Below are positions 30,025 to 38,774 of a DNA stretch of 59,760 nucleotides, piece after piece. The notes beneath the pieces were generated by a model that was not told the DNA's origin, made no database searches, and saw only the letters and a list, made by a program, of their open reading frames with translations. The translations under genes and the position numbers were made by a program. Source of the DNA: Waterburya agarophytonicola KI4 (GTDB lineage: Bacteria; Cyanobacteriota; Cyanobacteriia; Cyanobacteriales; Xenococcaceae); the NCBI RefSeq assembly GCF_020640915.1, contig NZ_JADWDC010000025.1:1-59760 (forward strand), given 5' to 3'. Positions within the stretch are counted from its first letter, which is position 1. Each line of letters begins with the position of its first letter.

Positions 30025-33000
30025 TTATTTCCGACATTGATTGAATAATGCCCAGTAATCTTGTTTCGTTTTCTGGGGAATGTGACTTAACAATTCCACT
30101 TTGCCGCGATCGTTTACATTCCAAGCTTTAGCCTCAATAATTTCTCCGTCGCGATTAAGATTAGAGGATGCAGACAAATTGGAATTTGGCTCGACAAAAT
30201 TGCGTAAATCTTCCCAAACAGATCTTCCGCGGAGATTTTGACTGGGGTTTTCTGACAATCCTCCTTTGCCGATGGTTGACAGACTATTAACCCCATTTTT
30301 GGGACAGACAGCAGCAATCAAAGCTGAAGGATCGCTCACTGTATCTGGTAACTGTAAATAATCAATCTGGCGATCGCTTTCTAGACTATTAATATCTACT
30401 GCACCATCGACACCAGATTCGGAACTGGCATCGACTAGGCTGTCTAAAGAAAGTAAAAAAACCTCGGTAGTAATATTAATATTGCCTCCAGCACCCCGAT
30501 CTGCCCGAGCAAAAATAGTAGTAATATTTTTACTAATCACAACATTACTCTCTATATTGAGATTGCCCCCACCACCAGTACCATCAAAGACACTAGTACT
30601 AAGTTCGCTGTCATCAAGAATTAAGGTATCTGCAATCAACTTAAGATCTCCACCCCCAGAATTGAGGGAAGTGGCTGAAATTTGACCGTCTTTCCCATTG
30701 AGATTGTTTGCCTCAATTTCAATCTTTCCTGCATCCCCCGAACTCGAACTATCCACAGAAATTCTTCCGCCATTGTTAAGGTTTAAATTATTAGTTCTCA
30801 GACTGAGATTGCCACCAGGAGCATTACCCTTAGTATCCGCGTCAATTTCGCTATTATTATTGATGACGATTTCTTCTAAGATATTTAAGTTAATATTGCC
30901 ACCACCCTGATTATTAGTTGAAGCGGTAATACTGCTGGGGAGATCGACAAATTTAGTATCTAGTTCCAGAATTCTCGAATTAATGTTCGCGTTACCTGCT
31001 TTCCCTTCTCCTGGGGAAACTTTACTATTATTACTAGAGAAATTGCTGGCACTAATAGTTGCACCATCAAGAATATGCAGACTATCAGTATTAATTTTTA
31101 GGTTTCCGCCATTTCCATTGCCAATAATGGCATTGCCAAAAATCCCGCTAGATCCAAATTCCGATCTGCCAATTAAATCAATCCTATCTGCTGAAATTAA
31201 TAGTTCTCCTCCAGTACCATTTCCCGCAGTACTTACCGCAATTTGTCCTCCGTTGGTTAACTGAAGACTTTTGGTATCAACGAAGACGTTTCCCCCATCT
31301 CCTGATGCAGCAGGTGCAACGGTAGACTGAAAACCACTAGGGGCATTACGACTTCCTCCAAAAATTTCAACCTGATCAGCATCAATCGCGATCGTACCAC
31401 CTTTGCCTAACCCTAAAGTAAGTGCTGCAATTTGCGCTCCATCAGTAATATTTAATCGATCCACATCAACCTGAATTTGACCGCCATTACCTATGGCTGT
31501 TGATTCAACATTGGAAAATATTCCGCTAGAATTTCCTCCTGGAGACGTGCCAGCTAATTTTATTTCTTGGGCTTTGACACCTAAAGCACTTGAATCACCA
31601 TCACCAAAAGTGGTAATTGCAATTTGCGCTCCATCTTCAATGGATAATAATTCCGTCTCAATGTTTAATTCGCCACCATTTCCTGTTGCTCCCAATTCCA
31701 CATTAGAAAACAATCCACTACTACCTACTTGTGCTGCACCACCAGTCAATTGTATTTCTTGGGCTTTAACATCTAAAGTGCCAGCATTACCCGTACCCAA
31801 AGTCAGAATTGCTGCTCTTGCGCCGTCTTTAATTGATAAGTATTCTGACTCAATACTTAATTTTCCGCCATTTCCCGTCGCTCCAGATTCTACATTTGCT
31901 AGGAATGAACTGGCTGTACTGCCTGGAGATTTACCTACCAATTCAATTCGATTTGCCTTGACTGACAAATCACCCCCATTACCATCGCCAAAAGTAAGAT
32001 TTGCAGCTTGCGCCCCACCAGAAACTGAAACCCTATTGGCATCAATGTTGATATCGCCACCACTACCCCTACCAAAGACCAAGGTAAAGAATCCACTGGA
32101 ATTGAGTATGGGCGAACCACTAAATAATTCTAGGTAATTAGCATTGACTTTGATATTTCCTGTATTCCCATCACCATAACTACTACTAATTACTTGCGCT
32201 CCATCGGCAATAATTAGATTGGTAGAATTCAATTCAATATCACCACTATTACCCGTTACTCCAGGTGCCACATCTGTAGACAGACGGCTGATAAATGGTA
32301 AATCGACAGCAGTACCAGCTACTACTAATAATTCTGAAGCGTTAACTGCTAAGTTTCCGCCATGGCGATCGCCGAACGTATCAGCTAAGATAGTCGAACC
32401 ATCGGTAATAATTATTTCTTTCCCTTGTACCTGTACTTCTCCCGCGCCTATACCACTTACCTCAAGGGATGAAGCATTGGCTAAATTGATATTTTTAAAA
32501 TTGTTTACCGCTGAATAATCAAAATTTAAACCCGATTCCGTGAAATTAAATTGAACTAATTGATTATCGGCAACACTTCCTAGTTCGATGCGCCCTGCTT
32601 CAGCAGTAAGATTGCCTCCATCTAAGATAATATTTCCCCCGACTAAACCCAACGTTTGACCTTCATTTACTTTAAGTCCTGACGGTCGGAAGTCTCTATT
32701 TACGGTAAAGTTGGGATTAAAACGTAGTTGATTGCCACTACCAGTAACAGCAAGATCTCCATTATCATTGCCATATTGCAAACCAAGAGGGATATTGACG
32801 CTCAACAATGGGGATGATTGAGGATCTACCGCACTAAATTCGCTATCTTCGGCAAATTTCAGGCTATCAGCAGTACTCCCGATAAAAGAGCCGCCAATAT
32901 CTAAAGCTGCGTTGACACCAAAGATAATACCGTTGGGGTTAATTAGAAATAGATTTGCCGAACCATTTGCTCGAATTAAACCATCAATAGTCGAAACCGA

Positions 33001-33330
33001 ATCACCCGTAACCCGACCAATAATATTATCTACGGTCAAAGCATTATTAAACCAAGCTGTATTTCCTTCAGGAAGAGAAAACTGTTCAAAACTATGAAAT
33101 AAATTCCCCCCAGCAGTTGTACCGCCCATAATTTCAGTTACATTTTCTTCGGATGAAGTAACTGAGTTATTCGGCAACGTATTATCCGGAACAATCTGTG
33201 CTGATGCTGCTGTTCCTAATTTTGCCAGTAGAATATAAATCATCAATAACCCACTCAAAATCTGGGCATTTCGGGAAAATTTTGGGGATCTACAATAGGT
33301 GCCAGGAAATAGTAATAGTGCTTGCTGCAT
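30025..33330 (-). CDS. Two-partner-secretion exoprotein with FHA N-terminal domain
   Basis: A 1101-residue secreted protein. A signal peptide ends near residue 44 (AASA before QIVPDN). The filamentous haemagglutinin-type TPS domain follows (residues 45-290) with its signature NPNGIIFG, GGSFIGSTADSLKF and LNNAL-type strands. Residues 290-1000 are a beta-helix of 25-30-residue repeats (pattern GNGGxLxIxxxxLxIxDGAxIxxxTxGxGNAG) rich in Gly, Asn and Ser. The C-terminal 120 residues contain two Cys in CPKNG and NQCRK. Such proteins are passed through an outer-membrane TpsB pore to the surface or medium, and act as adhesins or biofilm components. No TpsB gene is in this window. The long frames on the opposite strand here are shadows of the repeat-rich, biased sequence. 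Confidence 0.9.
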   Translation of the reverse strand: MQQALLLFPGTYCRSPKFSRNAQILSGLLMIYILLAKLGTAASAQIVPDNTLPNNSVTSSEENVTEIMGGTTAGGNLFHSFEQFSLPEGNTAWFNNALTVDNIIGRVTGDSVSTIDGLIRANGSANLFLINPNGIIFGVNAALDIGGSFIGSTADSLKFAEDSEFSAVDPQSSPLLSVNIPLGLQYGNDNGDLAVTGSGNQLRFNPNFTVNRDFRPSGLKVNEGQTLGLVGGNIILDGGNLTAEAGRIELGSVADNQLVQFNFTESGLNFDYSAVNNFKNINLANASSLEVSGIGAGEVQVQGKEIIITDGSTILADTFGDRHGGNLAVNASELLVVAGTAVDLPFISRLSTDVAPGVTGNSGDIELNSTNLIIADGAQVISSSYGDGNTGNIKVNANYLELFSGSPILNSSGFFTLVFGRGSGGDINIDANRVSVSGGAQAANLTFGDGNGGDLSVKANRIELVGKSPGSTASSFLANVESGATGNGGKLSIESEYLSIKDGARAAILTLGTGNAGTLDVKAQEIQLTGGAAQVGSSGLFSNVELGATGNGGELNIETELLSIEDGAQIAITTFGDGDSSALGVKAQEIKLAGTSPGGNSSGIFSNVESTAIGNGGQIQVDVDRLNITDGAQIAALTLGLGKGGTIAIDADQVEIFGGSRNAPSGFQSTVAPAASGDGGNVFVDTKSLQLTNGGQIAVSTAGNGTGGELLISADRIDLIGRSEFGSSGIFGNAIIGNGNGGNLKINTDSLHILDGATISASNFSSNNSKVSPGEGKAGNANINSRILELDTKFVDLPSSITASTNNQGGGNINLNILEEIVINNNSEIDADTKGNAPGGNLSLRTNNLNLNNGGRISVDSSSSGDAGKIEIEANNLNGKDGQISATSLNSGGGDLKLIADTLILDDSELSTSVFDGTGGGGNLNIESNVVISKNITTIFARADRGAGGNINITTEVFLLSLDSLVDASSESGVDGAVDINSLESDRQIDYLQLPDTVSDPSALIAAVCPKNGVNSLSTIGKGGLSENPSQNLRGRSVWEDLRNFVEPNSNLSASSNLNRDGEIIEAKAWNVNDRGKVELLSHIPQKTKQDYWALFNQCRK

Positions 33331-33802
33331 TATAAAAATCGAATTTTGATCGAAAAACTGCCAAGATGTTTATTCTTAGAAAGTAATTCTTGAATGACGA
33401 TACGAACTGATTAATTTTGTAATCCAAATTACATCTTTTTCTTGCTTTGCTATTTCTAGGTTGATTAAAAAATAATGTTGAAATTATCGGTTTCAGTCAT
33501 AGGTTTCCCAAAAAAGAGATTAAAGTAACATAGCAAAATGTTGGACAGTTATTTTTGATATCAATCACGATTAAAAATCAGCAAAAAAATAGATGAATAG
33601 AATAAAAAAGCTTATAGCCAGCTCAATTATTAGTTCTATTCATCTTCAAAATGAATTATTGATTTTTCTGGTAAGATACTCTCTATCTGGCGATCGCCGA
33701 AATCTTTTGTGATGGGCTTTAGCCAGACTCTAGAGATCTAGAAATGGATTTGGGCAGAATCTCAGGTATCAATTAATCAACTTACAAATAATATTTCAAT
33801 CA
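33331..33802. other. 472-base spacer, nothing recognised
   Basis: AT-rich, with no credible reading frame. It must hold the promoter of the exoprotein-CHAT pair near its left end and the terminator of the metalloprotease gene near its right end, but neither is obvious. Confidence 0.4.
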
Positions 33803-35122
33803 CTATTTATCCCACCATCTATAGTCTGAGTTGTTCTCCCACCTATAGCCTGAGTTGCTCTCCCACCATTTATCGCTTGAGTCTTTCTGCCACCATTTAT
33901 CACCCCAGTTATCTTCAAACCAATTTTGAATTATTTCTAAGCTTTTCCAAAACTTACTAAAATACACTTCATCAGTGTGATGGTGCGTTTCTTCTGTAGC
34001 AGAATCAGTAGTAGATTCTACTTCCATAAAGTAACCTTTTTGCCACCAGCCACCACTAGAAGAGGTACTACCAGTGCTTCCCCACCACCAACCACCGCTA
34101 GAAGAGGTGCTACCAGTACTTCCCCAATTGTAGGCATCTCCACTCAAAATATAATGCTCGACATCGATTCTACGGTCGACAATTTGGACAGATTCTATTT
34201 CTGCTTGAGCATTTTGATAAATAGCAGCCATGTCAATTGTGCCTGGATTGACCACATCCCAACCAATAGCATCCAAGACTAGTAAATCATCACCAGTGAT
34301 CGACCAACGTTCTGCCAAACTAATAGTAGGACTCATCAAAGCATGGTCGTGGTCTTCTGACTCTGCTAAATGACCAACTTGATGATCTGTTCCTGTAGTT
34401 AGTTGAAGAATACTTTCTTGACCTTCTATGGATAAAAATGCAGTTTTGCCATAAGTCAGATCGTTGATTCCCATTGCGATACTTTCTTCCGAATATCGGA
34501 ATAAATCCATCGTAGTTATGTCGGTAATTTTGTGATCCACAGTTTCTTCTGTATGATTTGCACCACTAATAAAGCCAAGTACATGACCTATCTCATGTTG
34601 TGCCATGCTCAGAAAATCTAATGTGCCGTCTTGAGGAGTATCAAGATAATCATAAGTCCACAAAGAACCTTCAAAATTATTGAGGAGAATATAGCCATCT
34701 AATTCTGGGCTATCTCCTGCTATCATTCCCAAGGCTTTCATGTTAGCCGTAGTAATGTGGGTTTTGAAGTTTTGATCGACCACTTCTCCCCCGACTAAAA
34801 CATCAATTTTGCTTTGATCTAGTAAACTATCCGCAACTACTAAATCTATATCTGTCGTTACATCATCTTGAATTGCATCATAGATATCTTGATACTTAAT
34901 TCCTGTGGCGATCGCAGGAAATGAACCGCCAACTACATTATCTGGAAGCAAATCGTCTGTTGCTTCAACATAAATATTGATTTCGAGATTTTGTCCTTGA
35001 TAAGAATCAGCTAGGTGCTGCGACCAGATATCACCAGCTATTTCAAATCCTAATGCTTGATCGTCTGTTATTCCAGGAGCGAAACTAAAATTAAATTCTA
35101 CCCCTGCATTTATTTCACTCAT
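33803..35122 (-). CDS. Zinc metalloprotease with Trp-rich C-terminal repeats
   Basis: A 439-residue protein resembling the NF038122 group of cyanobacterial metalloproteases. The N-terminal half is a beta-rich domain (FNFSFAPGITDDQALGFEIA). The zinc motif is HEIGHVLGF at residues 176-184, with E177 as general base. In the standard metzincin motif HExxHxxGxxH the last ligand would be residue 186, which is Ser here; a downstream His or Asp must serve (candidate H190, in ANH). No N-terminal signal peptide is visible. After residue 310 the sequence becomes repetitive: two 14-residue units GSTGSTSSSGGWWW, then four imperfect 8-10-residue units built on KWW/RWW with Asp, Ser and Asn. Transport by a type I system or another non-Sec route is possible, not shown. 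Confidence 0.8.
   Translation of the reverse strand: MSEINAGVEFNFSFAPGITDDQALGFEIAGDIWSQHLADSYQGQNLEINIYVEATDDLLPDNVVGGSFPAIATGIKYQDIYDAIQDDVTTDIDLVVADSLLDQSKIDVLVGGEVVDQNFKTHITTANMKALGMIAGDSPELDGYILLNNFEGSLWTYDYLDTPQDGTLDFLSMAQHEIGHVLGFISGANHTEETVDHKITDITTMDLFRYSEESIAMGINDLTYGKTAFLSIEGQESILQLTTGTDHQVGHLAESEDHDHALMSPTISLAERWSITGDDLLVLDAIGWDVVNPGTIDMAAIYQNAQAEIESVQIVDRRIDVEHYILSGDAYNWGSTGSTSSSGGWWWGSTGSTSSSGGWWQKGYFMEVESTTDSATEETHHHTDEVYFSKFWKSLEIIQNWFEDNWGDKWWQKDSSDKWWESNSGYRWENNSDYRWWDK
34043..34126 (-). repeat. Two tandem 42-base repeats inside the metalloprotease gene
   Basis: Copies at 34043-34084 and 34085-34126, differing at about four positions. They encode the 14-residue unit GSTGSTSSSGGWWW. 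The period is a multiple of three, so copy-number change would keep the frame. Confidence 0.8.
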
Positions 35123-35733
35123 TTTAATTGTTACTTATATCTAAGTTTATCAAAGTGGTTTAAAATATATTCTTTGCTTAAGAATAGACCTAGATACCAT
35201 GTAAATGGGTGAAGATAAGATGTTTTTTTGATTTTTCAAAAAGTCTAATTTTATCTGTTTTTCATGAAGATATTTCATCTTACATAAAAAATACGCAAAT
35301 AAATTAAATAGATTTAAGTGTTTTTACACCGTAACTCAATCTGATTTAACTTTAACTTCATTATAGATTAATGTTTTTATAAAGTTTTGATTTTTAAAAG
35401 CAATATTTTAGCTAAAAAACATTCTTATAATCAGTATCAAAATGTTAAAAGCTTAAATAATATAGCTGATTAGGTGAATTATATGTAAGATCTTGTCAGG
35501 CTTTGCTCTAACTCCAAAAATCAATCTTATTTTAGTAAAGAGAGCTAGTATTTTTAACTATAATCTGATTATCAACTTAAATTAATTTACCAAGGTTTTA
35601 GGAAAAAATTTATCAAAAATGACGAGTAGAATCTACTCGCCATCTTTAAATCTATGGTAATTTTTTAGCAGCTAGATAATATACTGCAACTTGTTGTCAT
35701 CTTCTATCGCAACTAATCGATCGAGCTAGCTAA
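35123..35733. other. 611-base spacer with folE terminator, otherwise nothing recognised
   Basis: A very AT-rich stretch between the metalloprotease gene and folE, both minus strand. The only clear element is the hairpin at 35612-35639. No small gene, RNA or mobile element remnant was recognised. The right part of the stretch up to 35122 must carry the protease promoter. Confidence 0.45.
35612..35639 (-). terminator. Probable intrinsic terminator after folE
   Basis: On the minus strand the arms CGAGTAG and CTACTCG (35639-35623) enclose a three-base loop and are followed by TCATTTTTG. A 7-pair stem with a short U-tract, 95 bases downstream of the folE stop. Confidence 0.6.
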
Positions 35734-36465
35734 TTAAAAGTTAGGCTGATGACGAATCAGATTCAAGAACTCTTCGCGAGTCTTTTGATCGTCTTGGAAA
35801 GAGCCAATCATAGCACTAGTAACAGTCCAAGAACCAGGTTTTTGTACTCCACGCATGGACATACACATATGACTGGCTTCCATTACCACAGCGACCCCTT
35901 GAGGTTCCAAAATTTCTTGTACTGCTTCGGCAATTTGGCGAGTCAGACGTTCTTGTACTTGTAGACGGCGAGCGTACATTTCCACGATACGAGCTAACTT
36001 ACTTAAGCCTACTACCTTTTGATTGGGAATATAAGCTACGTGGGCTCTACCCATGAAAGGCAACATATGGTGTTCGCAGAGACTAAAGAAATTAATATCT
36101 CTAACCAAAACCATTTCGTTATGTCCCTCGTCAAAGATAGCTCCATTAACAAGATCTTCTAAAGACTGGTTGTAGCCACTCGTTAGATATTCCATCGCTT
36201 CAGCAACTCGCTTGGGAGTCTTCAGCAATCCTTCTCTCTCTGGATCTTCGCCCACCGACTCTAGCATAGTGTAAACGGCTTCCATCATTTTCTCTTTAGC
36301 AGCTTCAGAAGTTGCTTTAATCTGGGCTTCTTTACCATTGTGAGTATTGCGATCGGGTCTGCTAGCGACTTGATCTAGTAAAGTAGATTTGAGTGGATTT
36401 GAACTATTACTATTGCCATTTAAAGATTCAGAACGGCTAGAACCGTTAGAAGAAACTATTGTCAT
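35734..36465 (-). CDS. folE: FolE, GTP cyclohydrolase I
   Basis: A 243-residue enzyme that converts GTP to 7,8-dihydroneopterin triphosphate, the first step of folate and pterin synthesis. Seen: [19 protein letters not shown]; the zinc-binding [13 protein letters not shown]; the active-site [24 protein letters not shown]; and [16 protein letters not shown] with the second zinc Cys. The first 45 residues (Ser/Asn-rich) are a disordered extension not present in the E. coli enzyme. It lies 61 bases downstream of an SDR gene on the same strand and is probably co-transcribed with it. A hairpin terminator follows. Confidence 0.95.
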   Translation of the reverse strand: MTIVSSNGSSRSESLNGNSNSSNPLKSTLLDQVASRPDRNTHNGKEAQIKATSEAAKEKMMEAVYTMLESVGEDPEREGLLKTPKRVAEAMEYLTSGYNQSLEDLVNGAIFDEGHNEMVLVRDINFFSLCEHHMLPFMGRAHVAYIPNQKVVGLSKLARIVEMYARRLQVQERLTRQIAEAVQEILEPQGVAVVMEASHMCMSMRGVQKPGSWTVTSAMIGSFQDDQKTREEFLNLIRHQPNF

Positions 36466-36526
36466 AATGTTTTAATGTGAGTAAAACTCTGTCCTCTTGC
36501 TGTTATATTTTGTCGATTAACGTTAT

Positions 36527-37261
36527 TTACAAAGCCCCTCCATTGGGCATAACGATCATCTCTTCTACTACCGCCTCTTGGGGTAGTAAAGCTGCATGGA
36601 GTATAGATTGGGCAACAATTTCTGGGGTCAACATTGCTGACCGATTAAAATCTGCTTGTACGGTATCTGTGTCCCAAATAGGGGTATTAACCGAACCTGG
36701 AGAGATAGTCACAGTACGGATACCATGTTCTCTCTCTTCCACCGACAAAGCCTTGCTCAAAGCAACCAAAGCTGCCTTACTCACACCGTATATACCCCAA
36801 TTGGGAAAAGCATTAAAAGCAGCAATAGAAGCAACATTAACGATTGTTCCTGATTTGCGATCGCGCATCTGGGGCAATACTCCCTGAATGCATTGAAATG
36901 CACTCGTTAAGTTGAGATTTAGCACTCTCTGCCAATCTTCTAAAGAAGTCTGATGTAAAGAATTGGTGTAACCCATCCCTGCGTTGTTGACCAAAATATC
37001 GATTGAGCCAAAATCAAGACAAATATCACTAATTTGTTGTCGAACTCTATCTAATATTTCTAAATCTAGAGAGTAGATTTTTACCTTTCCTGAAGTTCCT
37101 AAAGCTTCTATTTCATCAGCTACGGTTTTTAATTTGACCATAGAACGACTCACTAAAGCAACTTCAATACCAGATTTAGCAAAGGCTAAAGCAGTTGCTT
37201 TTCCAATACCACTACTTGCACCTGTCACTATTGCTCGTAGTTGATTTGAAGGTGGATTCAT
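36527..37261 (-). CDS. Short-chain dehydrogenase/reductase
   Basis: A classical SDR, about 244 residues from the ATG at 37261; the frame has another ATG eight codons upstream. It has the NAD(P)-binding TGASSGIGKATALAF, NNAGMGYTN, the catalytic Ser in VNVASIAAF and the YxxxK motif in YGVSKAALVALSKAL. The C-terminal part includes SPGSVNTPIWDTD. The substrate is unknown. Annotation as a 3-oxoacyl-ACP-reductase-like SDR would be safe. Its position just before folE suggests a pterin-related reductase such as a sepiapterin-reductase-like enzyme, but nothing in the sequence proves it. Confidence 0.85.
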   Translation of the reverse strand: MNPPSNQLRAIVTGASSGIGKATALAFAKSGIEVALVSRSMVKLKTVADEIEALGTSGKVKIYSLDLEILDRVRQQISDICLDFGSIDILVNNAGMGYTNSLHQTSLEDWQRVLNLNLTSAFQCIQGVLPQMRDRKSGTIVNVASIAAFNAFPNWGIYGVSKAALVALSKALSVEEREHGIRTVTISPGSVNTPIWDTDTVQADFNRSAMLTPEIVAQSILHAALLPQEAVVEEMIVMPNGGAL

Positions 37262-37285
37262 TATTTGTTTGTTATGGTTTCCCAA

Positions 37286-37613
37286 ACTTGCTCTTATTAT
37301 GAAATTGTACGCTCGCAGGGGTAATCTAGAATTCAGCTAGAAACTGCATCCATAGAAATAATTTTATTGTTCATCAAAGTAGTGTTAGATTGGTGAATAT
37401 TTTTACCATTGATGATACTGAATATAAAATACTGCAAGTGTTTGTTTGACTTGAATATGCTGTTGCTGATTACCAGTATTTGTAGCTCTAAATGGTAGAG
37501 CATTAACTAACCAGTAAATTTGTCGGCAACGCTACATTAAAATTAATGTAACAAAATGTTGCCTTAGCAATTATAGCATTAGTGATTGGTCAGTTAAGGA
37601 AATAAGATATCGA
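37286..37613. other. 328-base spacer, nothing firm
   Basis: It separates accA from the SDR-folE pair on the minus strand. Near 37480-37540 a stretch resembles a tRNA D-arm, but no full cloverleaf can be drawn. No small gene is seen. Confidence 0.4.
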
Positions 37614-38597
37614 TTACTGAGCTTCGACGATTTCAAACCGTCCCATATTGCGGAATTTTTGGTAGCGTAGTTCTTTTCTTTGTTGAGGAGTCATTTGCCA
37701 CAGTTCTTCTAAGTTTTTCCAAATAGCTTGTTTGAGTTTTACTGCCGCATCAACAGGATTGGCGTGCGCCCCACTGCTAGGTTCGGAGATAATGCCATCG
37801 ATTATACCTAGTTCTTTTAAATCCCAAGAAGTAATTTTCAAAGCTGCTGCTGCGCGATCGCTTTTTTTGGCATCTTTCCATAAAATTGCAGCACAAGCTT
37901 CGGGGCTAGCAACGGTATAAACCGAATGTTCTAACATTAATAAACGATCGGCTACGCCAATACCCAATGCCCCACCAGAACCACCTTCCCCGATTACAGT
38001 ACAGATAATTGGCACGTCAAAACTAAACATCTTTTTGAGGTTATAGGCGATCGCTTCTCCTTGTCCCAATTTCTCCGCCTCTACCCCAGACCATGCCCCA
38101 GGAGTATCGATAAAGGTTAAAATGGGCAGATCGAATTTATTGGCGTGTTCCATCAGCCTTAGTGCTTTACGGTAGCCTCCAGGAAAAGCCATACCAAAAT
38201 TGCGCGCCACATTATCTTTGGTATCTCTGCCTTTTTGGTGTCCCATAATCACCACTGGACGACCATCAATGCGAGCTACGCCTCCAACCAAAGCAGGATC
38301 GTCATAACCACCGCGATCGCCATGTAATTCTAGCCACTCGTCGCTTATAGCCTGAACGTAGTCTAAAGTGCTAGGACGACGGGGATGACGAGCTAATTGT
38401 AGCCTTTGACCAGGGGTGAGGGTACTAAATATTTCTTGCCGTAGCTGATCCGCCCTAATTTCAAGTTGAGATATTTCTGCGGAGACATCTACTTGATTTT
38501 CTTCTGCTAGGGTTTTGATCTGGTCGATTCTCGATTCTAGCTCGCAAAGAGGCTTTTCAAAATCTAGTAAGAAGGTTTTTTTCTTAGTTTTGGACAT
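37614..38597 (-). CDS. accA: AccA, acetyl-CoA carboxylase carboxyltransferase alpha
   Basis: A 327-residue subunit that, with AccD, transfers the carboxyl group from biotin to acetyl-CoA to form malonyl-CoA for fatty-acid synthesis. It is full length and collinear with the family: an N-terminal coiled helix ([18 protein letters not shown]), [67 protein letters not shown], and the oxyanion region [17 protein letters not shown]. accB lies elsewhere in this window (45.9 kb, opposite strand); accC and accD are not here. Confidence 0.96.
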   Translation of the reverse strand: MSKTKKKTFLLDFEKPLCELESRIDQIKTLAEENQVDVSAEISQLEIRADQLRQEIFSTLTPGQRLQLARHPRRPSTLDYVQAISDEWLELHGDRGGYDDPALVGGVARIDGRPVVIMGHQKGRDTKDNVARNFGMAFPGGYRKALRLMEHANKFDLPILTFIDTPGAWSGVEAEKLGQGEAIAYNLKKMFSFDVPIICTVIGEGGSGGALGIGVADRLLMLEHSVYTVASPEACAAILWKDAKKSDRAAAALKITSWDLKELGIIDGIISEPSSGAHANPVDAAVKLKQAIWKNLEELWQMTPQQRKELRYQKFRNMGRFEIVEAQ

Positions 38598-38774
38598 GGC
38601 TTATGGCTTGCGGATAAGTTCTCTATTCAATCGTAATCCCCGCATAATATTATCTGCTATTTGGTGTCTTTTAGGAAATTTTGTCGTTTTGAATACAGTA
38701 TATGGTTACTGATTGGCAAATCAATATCGCGATCGCTTATATTCTGATGCAGGGAAAGGGTTAATTAGAAAAAT

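Noticed and set aside
31493-32137. Plus-strand frame of 214 codons opposite the exoprotein gene
   Set aside because: It is the shadow of the biased beta-helix repeats (Pro/Ser-rich mirror of Gly/Asn-rich coding), as are several others in 30.4-33.1 kb.
34043-34126. Possible CRISPR-like repeat
   Set aside because: Only two direct units, no spacer, and both are in frame inside a protein gene.
37480-37540. tRNA-like D-arm (GCTCTAAATGGTAGAGC)
   Set aside because: The D-arm pairing is good, but no anticodon stem or T-arm (GTTCGAATC type) follows and the acceptor ends do not pair. It is chance or a long-decayed relic.
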